From Arthrobacter pityocampae (GTDB lineage Bacteria; Actinomycetota; Actinomycetes; Actinomycetales; Micrococcaceae), in NCBI RefSeq assembly GCF_002927275.1, contig NZ_PRKW01000002.1, positions 372,001 to 436,000 on the forward strand: a stretch of DNA of 64,000 bases. Direction: 5' to 3'. Position 1 is the stretch's first letter, and each line of letters starts with the position of its first letter. The translations under genes were made by a program, and so were the position numbers. Positions 26,058-34,629 of the stretch are shown piece by piece. Under the pieces are notes generated by a model. The model was not told where the DNA came from. It made no database searches and saw nothing but the letters and a program-made list of their open reading frames with translations.

Positions 26058-27635
26058 CTAGTCCTCGGACTCGGTCTCTGCGCCCTTCTGGGCGGCCTGC
26101 TTGCGGTTCTGCACGGACTCGGTCCAGATGCCCGCCTTGCGGTCGGCCTCGAGCTCGGCGCGGGCCGCGGCCTTGGCGTCCTTGCGCTCCTGGTACTCCT
26201 CACGCTTCTGCTCGCGGGTGGGCCGGACGTACTCGGCCAGGCGCAGGTCGGATCCGCGGGGGCCGGCGAGCAGTTCGGCGCCGCCCATCATGGTCGGCTC
26301 CCAGTCGAAGACGACGCCGTCGCCCTCACCGATCACCACGGTGTCGCCGGGCTTCGCGCCGGTCTTGAAGAGCTGCTCCTCCACGCCGAGCTTGGCGAGG
26401 CGGTCCGCGAGGAAGCCGACCGCTTCGTCGTTCGTGAAGTCCGTCTGCTTGACCCAGCGCTCCGGCTTCTCGCCGAGGACGCGGAAGAGCGGCAGGGCGT
26501 CCTTTTCCTCGTGGCGGATCCGGAACGACGCGGCGTTGACGCCGCGGGGGCGGAGCACGGGGGGCTCGATCCGCGGCGGCGCGGTGGCGACCGCCTTGCG
26601 GGCGTTCTCGACGATCTCCGCCATGGCGAAACCGAGCTGGCGCAGGCCCTCGTGGCTGGAGGCCGACACCTCGAACACGCGGTAGCCGCGCGCCTCGAGT
26701 TCGGGACGGACGAAGCCGGCCATGTCCTTGCCGTCGGGCACATCCACCTTGTTGAGCGCGATCAGGCGCGGGCGCTCGTTCAGGGGGACGACGTCGCCGT
26801 CGGGGCCGGCGAAGCTCATGTCCACGGCGTACTTGTCCAGTTCGCCCTCGATGATCGCGAGGTCGTTCAGCGGGTCGCGGTCCGTCTCGAGCGCGGCGCA
26901 GTCGAGCACGTGCACCAGCGCGGCGCAGCGCTCCACGTGGCGGAGGAAGTGGTGGCCGAGGCCCTTGCCCTCGCTGGCGCCCTCGATGAGGCCGGGGACA
27001 TCCGCGATGGTGAAGCGGGTGGAGCCGGCCTCGACGACGCCGAGATTCGGCACGAGGGTGGTGAAGGGGTAGTCCGCGATCTTGGGGCGGGCGGCCGACA
27101 TCGCGGCGATGAGGCTGGACTTCCCGGCGGACGGGAAGCCGACGAGGGCGATGTCCGCGATGGACTTGAGCTCCAGGACGACGTCGCGCTCGTCCCCGGG
27201 GATGCCGAGCAGCGCGAATCCGGGGGCCTTGCGCTTCTGGGAGGACAGGGCGGCGTTGCCGAGCCCACCCTGACCGCCGGCCGCCGCGACGAACTCCGTA
27301 CCCTCGCCCACGAGGTCGGCGAGCACTTCGCCGTCCTTCGTCTTGACGACGGTGCCGTCCGGGACGGACAGGATCAGCGTCTCACCGCTCTTGCCGCCGC
27401 GCCAGTCGCCCATGCCGTTGCCACCGTTGGTGGCGTGCCGGTGGGGGGCGTGGTGGAAGTCGAGGAGAGTGGTGGTCTGGTGGTCCACGCGGAGGATGAC
27501 GTCCCCGCCGTCGCCGCCGTTGCCGCCGTCGGGCCCGCCGAGAGGCTTGAATTTCTCGCGGTGGACGGAAACGCAGCCGTGGCCGCCGGTGCCGCCGGAT
27601 ACGTGCAGGACTACGCGGTCAACGAAGCTCGCCAC
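26058..27635 (-). CDS. obg: GTPase Obg
   Basis: A 525-residue Obg/CgtA GTPase involved in ribosome assembly and stress response. The Gly-rich Obg domain is residues ~1-160 ([20 protein letters not shown]). The G domain has G1 [11 protein letters not shown]3 [10 protein letters not shown] and G4 LNKVD, followed by the OCT domain ([20 protein letters not shown]). A ~50-residue Lys/Glu/Arg-rich coiled tail closes the protein, usual in actinobacteria. It lies downstream of rpmA but behind a hairpin terminator, so read-through or its own promoter is needed. Confidence 0.96.
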   Translation of the reverse strand: MASFVDRVVLHVSGGTGGHGCVSVHREKFKPLGGPDGGNGGDGGDVILRVDHQTTTLLDFHHAPHRHATNGGNGMGDWRGGKSGETLILSVPDGTVVKTKDGEVLADLVGEGTEFVAAAGGQGGLGNAALSSQKRKAPGFALLGIPGDERDVVLELKSIADIALVGFPSAGKSSLIAAMSAARPKIADYPFTTLVPNLGVVEAGSTRFTIADVPGLIEGASEGKGLGHHFLRHVERCAALVHVLDCAALETDRDPLNDLAIIEGELDKYAVDMSFAGPDGDVVPLNERPRLIALNKVDVPDGKDMAGFVRPELEARGYRVFEVSASSHEGLRQLGFAMAEIVENARKAVATAPPRIEPPVLRPRGVNAASFRIRHEEKDALPLFRVLGEKPERWVKQTDFTNDEAVGFLADRLAKLGVEEQLFKTGAKPGDTVVIGEGDGVVFDWEPTMMGGAELLAGPRGSDLRLAEYVRPTREQKREEYQERKDAKAAARAELEADRKAGIWTESVQNRKQAAQKGAETESED

Positions 27636-27683
27636 GTTGATCTCCTTCTACAAATGCTTCACTGTGCCGAGTCTGATCGGCTT

Positions 27684-27722
27684 AAAAGAAAGGTGGGGCG
27701 AGCCGTAGAGGCTCACCCCACC
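27684..27722 (-). terminator. hairpin terminator between rpmA and obg
   Basis: On the minus strand GGTGGGGTGAGCC and GGCTCGCCCCACC form a 13-bp stem with one mismatch and a 5-base loop, followed by TTTCTTTT. It stands 29 bp after the rpmA stop and would end or attenuate the rplU-rpmA transcript before obg. Confidence 0.85.
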
Positions 27723-27750
27723 CGAAATGCCTGGTGTACCGTGCGCAGAA

Positions 27751-28011
27751 TTATTCTGCTGCAGCGCCCACGATGTTGACGACCTTGCGTCCGCGGCGCG
27801 TGCCGAACTCCACGGCACCTGCCTCGAGTGCGAAGAGGGTGTCGTCCCCGCCGCGGCCGACGTTGGCCCCCGGGTGGAAGTGGGTGCCGCGCTGGCGGAC
27901 GATGATCTCGCCGGCCTTGACGACCTGGCCACCGAAACGCTTCACGCCGAGGTACTGGGCGTTCGAGTCGCGGCCGTTGCGAGTGGAGCTTGCGCCCTTT
28001 TTATGTGCCAT
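27751..28011 (-). CDS. rpmA: 50S ribosomal protein L27
   Basis: An 86-residue L27: [19 protein letters not shown] at the N terminus without the cleaved leader seen in Firmicutes, then [20 protein letters not shown] and [21 protein letters not shown]27 lies near the peptidyl transferase centre. It is 55 bp downstream of rplU and followed by a strong terminator. Confidence 0.97.
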   Translation of the reverse strand: MAHKKGASSTRNGRDSNAQYLGVKRFGGQVVKAGEIIVRQRGTHFHPGANVGRGGDDTLFALEAGAVEFGTRRGRKVVNIVGAAAE

Positions 28012-28066
28012 GGGTTATGCCTGCCTTCGCTGGAATGTTCTACGTGGGGATCGGTGGTCCGAGGGA

Positions 28067-28375
28067 CTACGCGATGCCCGTGATCTTGACGCGGGTCAGT
28101 TCGGAACGGTGACCCTGGCGCTTCTTGTAGCCGGTCTTGTTCTTGAACTTCTGGATGACGATCTTCGGTCCACGAAGATTCTCGACGATCTCGGCGGTGA
28201 CGGAGACCTTCGCGAGGTCCTCCGCTGCCGAGGTGATCTTGGCGCCGTCGACCAGAAGGAGGGCGGGGAGCTTGAACGTGCTTCCAGCCTGACCGGTGAC
28301 GCGGTCAAGGGTAACGAGGTCTCCTACTGAAACCTTTTCTTGCCGGCCGCCTGCGCGGACAATCGCGTACACCAC
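28067..28375 (-). CDS. rplU: 50S ribosomal protein L21
   Basis: A 102-residue L21, the usual length, beginning at the first of two adjacent GTG codons (28375) so that the protein reads [19 protein letters not shown]. The 23S-binding C terminus is [19 protein letters not shown]. The in-frame ATG at 28399 adds eight non-family residues and was rejected. First gene of rplU-rpmA. Confidence 0.96.
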   Translation of the reverse strand: MVYAIVRAGGRQEKVSVGDLVTLDRVTGQAGSTFKLPALLLVDGAKITSAAEDLAKVSVTAEIVENLRGPKIVIQKFKNKTGYKKRQGHRSELTRVKITGIA

Positions 28376-28858
28376 TTGGGAACTCACTTCTCTCGACAAC
28401 TTTGACTTCTGATGAAAAAACTAGGGTGCGCCTCGGCAGCAATCCTGAGGTTGCTCTCCGCGCCTGCCCGCTCCATGTCCACGACGCCGGACCCAGGGGT
28501 CACGGTGTCGCCAGGATTTCCAGCACCGGGGAGAACCCTGAGGAATATCCACGGACACGCCGGTTAACAGGCGGATGCACCGAGGGTCCAGATTACGGCA
28601 GTACGGCCTCTTCCCGCAAATCAGAGGCGCCCTCCGTTCCACTGCCCCGACCGCGGCGGCACCGACGGCCCCGCCCCTCACCATCGGCGTGGTCCTCGCC
28701 GTCCGCGTGGTCGTGGTCTGGCATTTCGATGCCGTCGGTCACGATGGCCGGCTCGTCCGGCATCCCGGGCAGGCCACCGCCGGACAGGAGCGTGCCGGCG
28801 GCGACGGGGAGATCCGTCGCGATCGGCTTCGATCCGGCGCGGTCCACCGTTTTCTATT
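28376..28858. other. intergenic region between rplU and the zinc locus
   Basis: About 480 bp between two divergent transcription units. The rplU promoter must lie here, but no clear -10/-35 or leader hairpin could be fixed; a T-rich run near 28416-28425 (minus strand) precedes rplU. On the minus strand a GTG-started frame (28593-28847) carries a His/Asp-rich stretch (MPDHDHADGEDHADGEG) and no ribosome site; I do not accept it as a gene but record it. Confidence 0.5.
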
Positions 28859-28873
28859 TGAGAACAATTCTCA
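28859..28873 (+). promoter_or_regulatory. probable Zur operator
   Basis: Perfect inverted repeat TGAGAA-CAA-TTCTCA, 14 bp before the start codon of a CobW-like gene. It is AT-rich in a high-GC context and fits the general form of actinobacterial Zur boxes (TGA..A...T..TCA-type palindromes). The downstream gene pair (CobW-like plus a zinc-free ribosomal protein) is the standard Zur regulon content. Confidence 0.8.
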
Positions 28874-28886
28874 TACAGTGGGTGGC

Positions 28887-30014
28887 ATGCATCTCATCCT
28901 CGTCACCTCCCTCGACGGACTGAGCCGTAACAGCGCGGCGTTCGCCCTCGCGGAAGGCTCGCCCGGCATCCCGGTGGTCCTGCACGATCTGCTCGACGAC
29001 GGCGTGGTGGCCCGTCGGGTGCATGTCGGAGGCGACGTCACCGAGCGGGAGTCGATGGTCCTCGAGCACGGGTGCCTGAGCTGCACGGTGCGGTTCGATC
29101 TCGCGCCGACACTGCTGCGCCTGTACGACCTCGGCGTCTCCCGTGCGATCGTCGGGCTGCCGCCCGGGACCACCGCCGAGAACTCGATCGACGGACTCAC
29201 CGCCGTCGCGCCGCGGGCCTTCACCGTGGAGACCGTGGCCCTGGCCATCCGGCCGGAGGACGTGGAGGACCAGCTGTGGGACCGGCACACCCTGTTCGCC
29301 TCCGGTTACACCGCGGTACCGGAGGACTCCCGCACTCCGGGTGAATTCCTGATCGGGGAGTTCCTCTTCGCCGACACCGTCCTCCCTACCCGGAGCGAAC
29401 TCCTTCCGGAGGATCCGACCCTGCGCAGCCGGGGTCTGCAGCTCATCGGCGAACTCGCCCCCCACGCCACCGTGGTGGATGCCTTCGGCGTGGCCGGCAG
29501 TCCCGGCATGCCTGATGCCGCTCATTCGACACCGGGACATCTCGGTGCACTGGGTGAGTACGACGACGCGGCGGCCCGTGCGCGCAGCCTGCCCGGTCTC
29601 GTGCACACCCCTGAGGCCCCGTCGGAGGAGTTCCGCACCGTGGAGTGCCGCGTTGCCCGCCCGCTCCATCCCGAACGGTTCCGTACAGCCCTTGGCGCCA
29701 TCTCCGAGGGCTGCTGCTTCGTCCGCGGCAACGTCTGGATCGCGGGCGTCGATGCCCGTGTCGCCGTCCAGGGGGTGGGCCCGCGGATCTCCCTGATCGA
29801 CGGCGGCGCCTGGAGCGCCGATGCGCTGCACGGGCAGTGGTGCCGGGGCACGCACCTGGCCCTCACCGGCGACGAGCTGGACGACGACGACATCATGACT
29901 TTGCTGGAGGCCTGTGCCCTGACCGACGAGGAACTGCTCGTCCTGGGCACCGAATCCCCGGCTACCGCACGCCGAGACACCACCCGCACCACCAACCCTG
30001 AAGGAGCACCATGA
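28887..30014 (+). CDS. CobW/COG0523-like protein lacking the P-loop
   Basis: A 375-residue member of the COG0523 zinc-related family. The CobW C-terminal domain is visible around residues 250-350 ([35 protein letters not shown]). The N-terminal GTPase part is degenerate: where a P-loop Lys should sit the protein reads [15 protein letters not shown], and the usual CxCC metal motif is [12 protein letters not shown]. It may be a non-GTPase zinc-handling or regulatory protein. It overlaps the L36 paralogue by 4 bp and stands behind a Zur-like box, so it is expected to be induced by zinc starvation. Confidence 0.82.
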   Translation: MHLILVTSLDGLSRNSAAFALAEGSPGIPVVLHDLLDDGVVARRVHVGGDVTERESMVLEHGCLSCTVRFDLAPTLLRLYDLGVSRAIVGLPPGTTAENSIDGLTAVAPRAFTVETVALAIRPEDVEDQLWDRHTLFASGYTAVPEDSRTPGEFLIGEFLFADTVLPTRSELLPEDPTLRSRGLQLIGELAPHATVVDAFGVAGSPGMPDAAHSTPGHLGALGEYDDAAARARSLPGLVHTPEAPSEEFRTVECRVARPLHPERFRTALGAISEGCCFVRGNVWIAGVDARVAVQGVGPRISLIDGGAWSADALHGQWCRGTHLALTGDELDDDDIMTLLEACALTDEELLVLGTESPATARRDTTRTTNPEGAP

Positions 30015-30133
30015 AGGTCCGCAATTCCCTCCGAGCCCTCAAGAAGATCCCCGGCGCGCAGATCGTCCGGCGACGTGGCAGGACATTCGTCATCAACAAG
30101 AAGAATCCCCGCATGAAGGCCCGGCAGGGTTAG
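30011..30133 (+). CDS. rpmJ: 50S ribosomal protein L36, cysteine-free (type B) paralogue
   Basis: A 40-residue L36: [20 protein letters not shown] then [20 protein letters not shown]. It contains no Cys, so it is the zinc-independent form that replaces the zinc-ribbon L36 when zinc is scarce, releasing zinc from ribosomes. The start overlaps the CobW-like stop (ATGA), giving coupled translation. The zinc-binding copy is expected in the ribosomal protein operons outside the window. Confidence 0.93.
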   Translation: MKVRNSLRALKKIPGAQIVRRRGRTFVINKKNPRMKARQG

Positions 30134-30145
30134 GGCGACGACGGG

Positions 30146-30616
30146 ATGACGCCGAATCGCGAGGAGCGCCCAGGGCCTGGCAGTGAGCGTCAGCCCGCCC
30201 CGCATCCTGCAGCTGACACCAGCCGCCCCGGCGTGCCCGAGGAGCCGGCCGGTGTCGTCGTCGCACTGTGTCGGGGCCACCGGTGCGCCGCCCTCACCAG
30301 GGCGTCCGCCGACGGCGGTCTCGCCGAGTGTGTGGCCCGTTCCTCCGGAGGCGTGCTCGTCTCCGCTCCGTGCATGCAGCAGTGCGCCCGGGGGGCGGTC
30401 GCCGCCGTCGCGCTCCGCAGGACCGACAGCGACTCGACCGGCCCGGCGCTCTGGCTCGGCGGCGTCGATGCCGCGGACCATCTGGCGTCCCTCGGCCGAT
30501 GGATCGAGGAGTGGACGCCGACGTCCGACAGGGGGCGGGTACTGCCCGACGAGCTGCGGGACACGGTCCTCGGGGTCGGCCCACCGGTCCGCCTCCACAT
30601 CGGCGCGGCGACCTGA
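30146..30616 (+). CDS. small Cys-containing protein, possibly (2Fe-2S) ferredoxin-like
   Basis: A 156-residue protein that starts 12 bp after the L36 gene. Four Cys are arranged as LCRGHRC near residue 42 and PCMQQC near residue 76, the spacing of thioredoxin-like 2Fe-2S or metal-binding folds (a CxxxxC pair, then CxxxC). The first ~35 residues are disordered (Pro/Glu/Arg). A membrane segment is absent. Its position makes it a likely third member of the zinc-starvation unit, but the ligand (Fe-S or Zn) is undetermined. Confidence 0.7.
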   Translation: MTPNREERPGPGSERQPAPHPAADTSRPGVPEEPAGVVVALCRGHRCAALTRASADGGLAECVARSSGGVLVSAPCMQQCARGAVAAVALRRTDSDSTGPALWLGGVDAADHLASLGRWIEEWTPTSDRGRVLPDELRDTVLGVGPPVRLHIGAAT

Positions 30617-30654
30617 CGTCGGCGCGCGGCGGTCCGCGCGGAACGATCCCACCA

Positions 30655-30695
30655 ACACAGCAGCGCCGCCCCCATGGGGAGCGGCGCTGCTGTGT
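30655..30695 (+). terminator. hairpin after the zinc locus
   Basis: Perfect 15-bp stem, arms ACACAGCAGCGCCGC and GCGGCGCTGCTGTGT, 11-base loop, 38 bp after the last gene of the zinc locus. It lacks a T run, so it may be a factor-assisted or bidirectional terminator. Confidence 0.7.
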
Positions 30696-30726
30696 CATCA
30701 CCGGAAGCACCGCCGCGCGTGCACGC

Positions 30727-30762
30727 GAGAGGGCCGGAGTCCCTGTGGACTCCGGCCCTCTC
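30727..30762 (-). terminator. hairpin after rne
   Basis: Perfect 16-bp stem, arms GAGAGGGCCGGAGTCC and GGACTCCGGCCCTCTC, 4-base loop, beginning 35 bp beyond the rne stop codon. Together with the preceding hairpin it separates the convergent zinc locus and rne. No clear T run follows on the minus strand. Confidence 0.7.
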
Positions 30763-30796
30763 GACGCGAAACAGCGCGCTACCGTTCCGGCGCGGC

Positions 30797-33700
30797 CTAC
30801 AGCTCGGCGGCGGGCACCCCGACGCCGAAGATCAGCGGCTCGGCTCCGGAGGCGTCCGGCTTCGGAGCCGCGGCCTTGGCCATGTGCCGGGTCCCGGCCG
30901 GCTCGACGGCGGGCTCCGCACCCTGCGTCTCGATGGCCGTGTCCGCCGCTCCCTGAGCACTGCGCGCCACACGACGGCGCGGACGCGACGCACGTGTGGT
31001 GGCACTCGCGGCCGGCTCGGGGGCCACTGCCGGGGCGGTCCCTGCCGGGGCGGTGGTCGTGGCCACCGGTTCCGTGCGGGGTGCCTCGAGCGCCTGCCCG
31101 GACGGCTCGACGTCGGCTTCTACCGCGGTGGGCTTCCGGTTGAAGGCCTCGCTCAGGCTGTCGAGGGTCAGGCGCGTGGCCGGTGCTTCCTCGTCCTCCT
31201 GGGCGGCCGGCCGGCGGCCGTCCGCACGGGGCAGGGTCACCGTCTCGCCGTTGATCGTCAGGACGGCCTCCGTCACCTGGACATCCGGCTCGGGGGCGTC
31301 CTGCTGGGACACCTCCTCGTGGGCGTGGTGGGTGGCGGCGGCGATGCTGGCCAGGGCTGCGCGGGCGGCTTCGGCCTTCGCGGCCCGGTCGGGGCTCTCG
31401 ACGACGGCCGCCGGCGCCGGCGTCACGACGTCGTCCTGCGGGCCCCCGCGGCCGCGGTTGCGCTTGCGCTCGTTCCGGGACGGCTTCTCCTGGCGCGGCT
31501 GCTGCTGGGGCTCGGCGGTCGTGGACCGGCGGTGTTCCACCGGCTCCATGTAGGTGACCACACCGCGTCCCGCACAGTGCTCGCAGTCCTCGCCGAAGAC
31601 CTCGAGCAGACCCGTACCCATGCGCTTGCGCGTCATCTGGACGAGGCCCAGCGAGGTGACCTCGGCGACCTGGTGCTTGGTCCGGTCCCGGCCGAGGCAC
31701 TCCACGAGGCGGCGGAGGACGAGGTCGCGGTTCGCCTCGAGCACCATGTCGATGAAGTCGATGACGATGATGCCGCCGATGTCCCGCAGGCGCAGCTGAC
31801 GCACCACCTCCTCGGCGGCTTCGAGGTTGTTCTTGGTGACGGTCTCTTCGAGGTTGCCGCCGCTGCCGGTGAACTTCCCGGTGTTGACGTCGACGACGGT
31901 CATGGCCTCGGTGCGGTCGATCACGAGGGATCCGCCGGAGGGCAGGTAGACCTTGCGCTCCAGGGCCTTCGCGATCTGCTCGTCGATGCGGGACGCCGCG
32001 AAGATGTCCTCCTCGCCGGTCCACTTCTCCAGCCGGCCCACGAGGTCCGGCGCCACGTACATGACGTAGGCCTCGATGGTGTCCCAAGCGTCCTCGCCCG
32101 AGACGACGAGCTTGGAGAAGTCCTCGTTGAAGACGTCGCGGACCACCTTGATGGTCAGGTCCGGCTCTCCGTACAGCAGTTCCGGTGCGAGGGTCTTGGT
32201 CGAGCCGGCCTTGCGCTCGATCTCCTCCCACTGCGCCCGCAGACGGTTGATGTCATGGGTCAGCTCCTCCTCGCTGGCACCCTCGGCCGCGGTGCGGACG
32301 ATCACGCCGGCGCTCTCGGGGAGACGGTCCTTGAGGATGCGCTTGAGCCGGTTCCGCTCGACGTCGGGCAGCTTGCGGGAGATGCCCGTCATCGACCCGC
32401 CCGGGACGTACACGAGGTACCGGCCGGGCAGGGAGATCTGGCTCGTGAGCCGGGCGCCCTTGTGTCCCACCGGGTCCTTGGTGACCTGGACGAGGACGGG
32501 GTCCCCGGATTTGAGGGCGAGTTCGATGCGGCGCGGCTGGCCGTCGAGGCCCGCGGCGTCCCAGTTGACCTCACCGGCGTAGAGCACGGCGTTGCGTCCG
32601 CGTCCGATGTCGACGAAGGCGGCCTCCATGCTGGGCAGCACGTTCTGGACCTTGCCGACGTACACGTTGCCGATCAGCGAGTCCTGCTGCGTCCTGGAGA
32701 CGAAGTGCTCCGCCAGGATGCCGTCCTCGAGCACGCCGATCTGGATCCTGTCGTCCGACTGGCGGAGGATCATCTGCCGGTCGACGGACTCGCGGCGCGC
32801 GAGGAACTCGGCCTCGGTGATGACCTGACGGCGACGGCCGGTATCGCGGGATTCGCGGCGGCGCTGCTTCTTCGCCTCGAGGCGCGTCGATCCGCGCACG
32901 CTGGTCACGCGGTCGGAGACGGGCTCGCTGGACTGGCGCGGCGCCCGGACGCGGGTGACCGTGTTGGGCGGGTCGTCGTCCTCGCCGCCGGTGAGCTCGA
33001 GGTCCTGGTCACCGCGGCGGCGACGACGACGACGACGGGAGGTCACGCTGGCGCCCTCCTCGGGCCCGTTCCCGTTCGGGCGGTCCTCCGCATCCTCCGC
33101 CGCGGGATCGTCGGACCCGGCGTCGGCCTGGCCCGAGTCGCCCCTGCCGCGGCCCCGGCTGCGGCGGCTGCGGCGTGAGCGGCGGCCTGACTCCTCGGAC
33201 TCGTCCTCCCCCGCCTCGTCGTCCTCACGCGGGGGCGCGACCTTCACCGACGGTACGGAGACCGTGGTGAGGTCCGGCGCGTGGAACAGGAGGGACAGCG
33301 GCGACTCCGGGACGGCGAACGGATCGAGGGAGCGAGCGTCGGTGGCGTCCGCGGGTTCTGCTGCGTCTGCATCTCCTGTCCCGTCGGCGCTGGCGGCGCC
33401 GCTCGTGACGGGAGGGTTCGTGGCATCGTCCGCCGGCCCGTCCTGCTGCACGGGCTCCGAGGCCCGGCGACTGCGCGTCCTGGTGGTCCGGCGGGCGCGG
33501 GTCGGCTTCTCCTCCGCGACGGCCTCGGTGGCATCCGTTCCTGCGACGGCGTCCACCGGCGCGACGGCATCGACAGGCGCAGCCGGGGCGGGGCTCTCGA
33601 CACTGCTCTCGGCGGCCCGGGCGGGTCCGGCGTCGGTGCTGGCCGCACGACGACGCGTGCGGGGCGCCCGCGCCGGCGCGGTGGGCGCATCGGCGGAGTC

Positions 33701-34237
33701 TTCGGCTGGTGCACCGGGGGCAACCGAAGTCCCGGTCCCGGCGGCCGACTGCGCGGCCTCTGCTGCGACGGGCGCGAGGGCGGGCTCGACGGCGGCCGGG
33801 GCGGTGCCGGCGGGTCCGGCCTCCGCCGTGGCGGCCCGACGGCGGGTGCGGGGTGCCTTCACGGGTGCGGCTGGGGCGTCGTCGGATCCGGCCGGGGTGG
33901 CCCCGGCGGCATCCGCGGTGGTCCCGGCACCTTCGGTCGAGGTGGTCTGGTCGGTCACGACGACCGGCTTGCGGACGCGCGGCGCCCTCTTGCGGACCGG
34001 GGCGGCGGTCTCTGCGGGCGCATCGGCGGCGTCGGCAACGGGGGCATCGGCCCGGGCGGGGGTCGCAGCGGCGTCGGGCCCCGCCTGTGGCGCCGAGGGG
34101 GGCGCGCCGGCCGGCGCACTCGCGGTCCGGCGTTTCCGCGGCGTCCTTGCCGGTGCGGCCGGGGCTTCCGGGGGCTGTACGGCGGCGGATGCTTCCGCTG
34201 CGATCTGGCCGTTCTCCTGCTGTTCTGACTGATCCAT
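30797..34237 (-). CDS. rne: ribonuclease E/G with long N-terminal extension
   Basis: A 1146-residue RNase E/G, much longer than the ~500-residue catalytic core. The S1 domain is DSLIGNVYVGKVQNVLPSME (around residue 530). The core has TAEGASEEEL, the catalytic DVNTGKF and IVIDFIDM, and the zinc-link CEHCAGRG. The first ~500 residues are low-complexity Ala/Pro/Thr with repeated basic clusters of the type APRTRRRAA, and the C terminus is another Ala/Pro-rich extension with PRRRVARSA. Such arms bind RNA and partner enzymes. The ATG at 34237 has GGAG about 9 bases upstream. First gene of the rne-rplU direction. Confidence 0.93.
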   Translation of the reverse strand: MDQSEQQENGQIAAEASAAVQPPEAPAAPARTPRKRRTASAPAGAPPSAPQAGPDAAATPARADAPVADAADAPAETAAPVRKRAPRVRKPVVVTDQTTSTEGAGTTADAAGATPAGSDDAPAAPVKAPRTRRRAATAEAGPAGTAPAAVEPALAPVAAEAAQSAAGTGTSVAPGAPAEDSADAPTAPARAPRTRRRAASTDAGPARAAESSVESPAPAAPVDAVAPVDAVAGTDATEAVAEEKPTRARRTTRTRSRRASEPVQQDGPADDATNPPVTSGAASADGTGDADAAEPADATDARSLDPFAVPESPLSLLFHAPDLTTVSVPSVKVAPPREDDEAGEDESEESGRRSRRSRRSRGRGRGDSGQADAGSDDPAAEDAEDRPNGNGPEEGASVTSRRRRRRRRGDQDLELTGGEDDDPPNTVTRVRAPRQSSEPVSDRVTSVRGSTRLEAKKQRRRESRDTGRRRQVITEAEFLARRESVDRQMILRQSDDRIQIGVLEDGILAEHFVSRTQQDSLIGNVYVGKVQNVLPSMEAAFVDIGRGRNAVLYAGEVNWDAAGLDGQPRRIELALKSGDPVLVQVTKDPVGHKGARLTSQISLPGRYLVYVPGGSMTGISRKLPDVERNRLKRILKDRLPESAGVIVRTAAEGASEEELTHDINRLRAQWEEIERKAGSTKTLAPELLYGEPDLTIKVVRDVFNEDFSKLVVSGEDAWDTIEAYVMYVAPDLVGRLEKWTGEEDIFAASRIDEQIAKALERKVYLPSGGSLVIDRTEAMTVVDVNTGKFTGSGGNLEETVTKNNLEAAEEVVRQLRLRDIGGIIVIDFIDMVLEANRDLVLRRLVECLGRDRTKHQVAEVTSLGLVQMTRKRMGTGLLEVFGEDCEHCAGRGVVTYMEPVEHRRSTTAEPQQQPRQEKPSRNERKRNRGRGGPQDDVVTPAPAAVVESPDRAAKAEAARAALASIAAATHHAHEEVSQQDAPEPDVQVTEAVLTINGETVTLPRADGRRPAAQEDEEAPATRLTLDSLSEAFNRKPTAVEADVEPSGQALEAPRTEPVATTTAPAGTAPAVAPEPAASATTRASRPRRRVARSAQGAADTAIETQGAEPAVEPAGTRHMAKAAAPKPDASGAEPLIFGVGVPAAEL

Positions 34238-34629
34238 GGGGTGCTCGCTCCAAGCCCCTGCGGCACCGGCCACATTCCAGCGCCCTCGGGGGCGGTATGT
34301 CGGCCGGCCGCGGGCCTTTCGCCCGGCGGCAGACCGGAAGTCGATGTCATGTCGTCCGAGGTCGCACCGTCATGGGGGTGCTGTATCACTCGACGACCAG
34401 TGGCGCTTTTCCAACTCGACCGCCGTGGTGGACGGTGGGTCCCACCGGCGGATTCCGCCTACTTCCGCCGACGGGCGGACTCGGTAGGACGGGAGCATCG
34501 CTTGCGGAACGGAAGCCTGTCACTGGACCGGCGGAGGAATGTGGTTCCCTCGCCAGCCTTCGTCATTGTCTCACACCACCCTCCCGCAGGAGGCGTCCCC
34601 CGCGCAGGACTCGCGCCGGGGACGGCCCG
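34238..34629. other. intergenic region between dxs and rne
   Basis: About 390 bp carrying the rne promoter and the end of the dxs transcript. No gene or RNA could be recognised. One hairpin near the dxs end is listed separately. Confidence 0.5.
34595..34623 (-). terminator. possible terminator of dxs
   Basis: Inverted repeat with arms GTCCCC and GGGGAC, extended inward by GCGC pairs across one mismatch, placed 7 bp after the dxs stop. No T run follows, so confidence is low. Confidence 0.4.

Noticed and set aside
28575-30014. Longer start (28575) for the CobW-like gene
   Set aside because: The extra 104 codons cross the Zur-like operator, have no ribosome site and show no P-loop.
30655-30762. 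Two strong inverted repeats as a transposable element or a CRISPR-like unit
   Set aside because: The two hairpins differ in sequence, no repeat-spacer pattern or transposase exists, and their places fit terminators of convergent genes.
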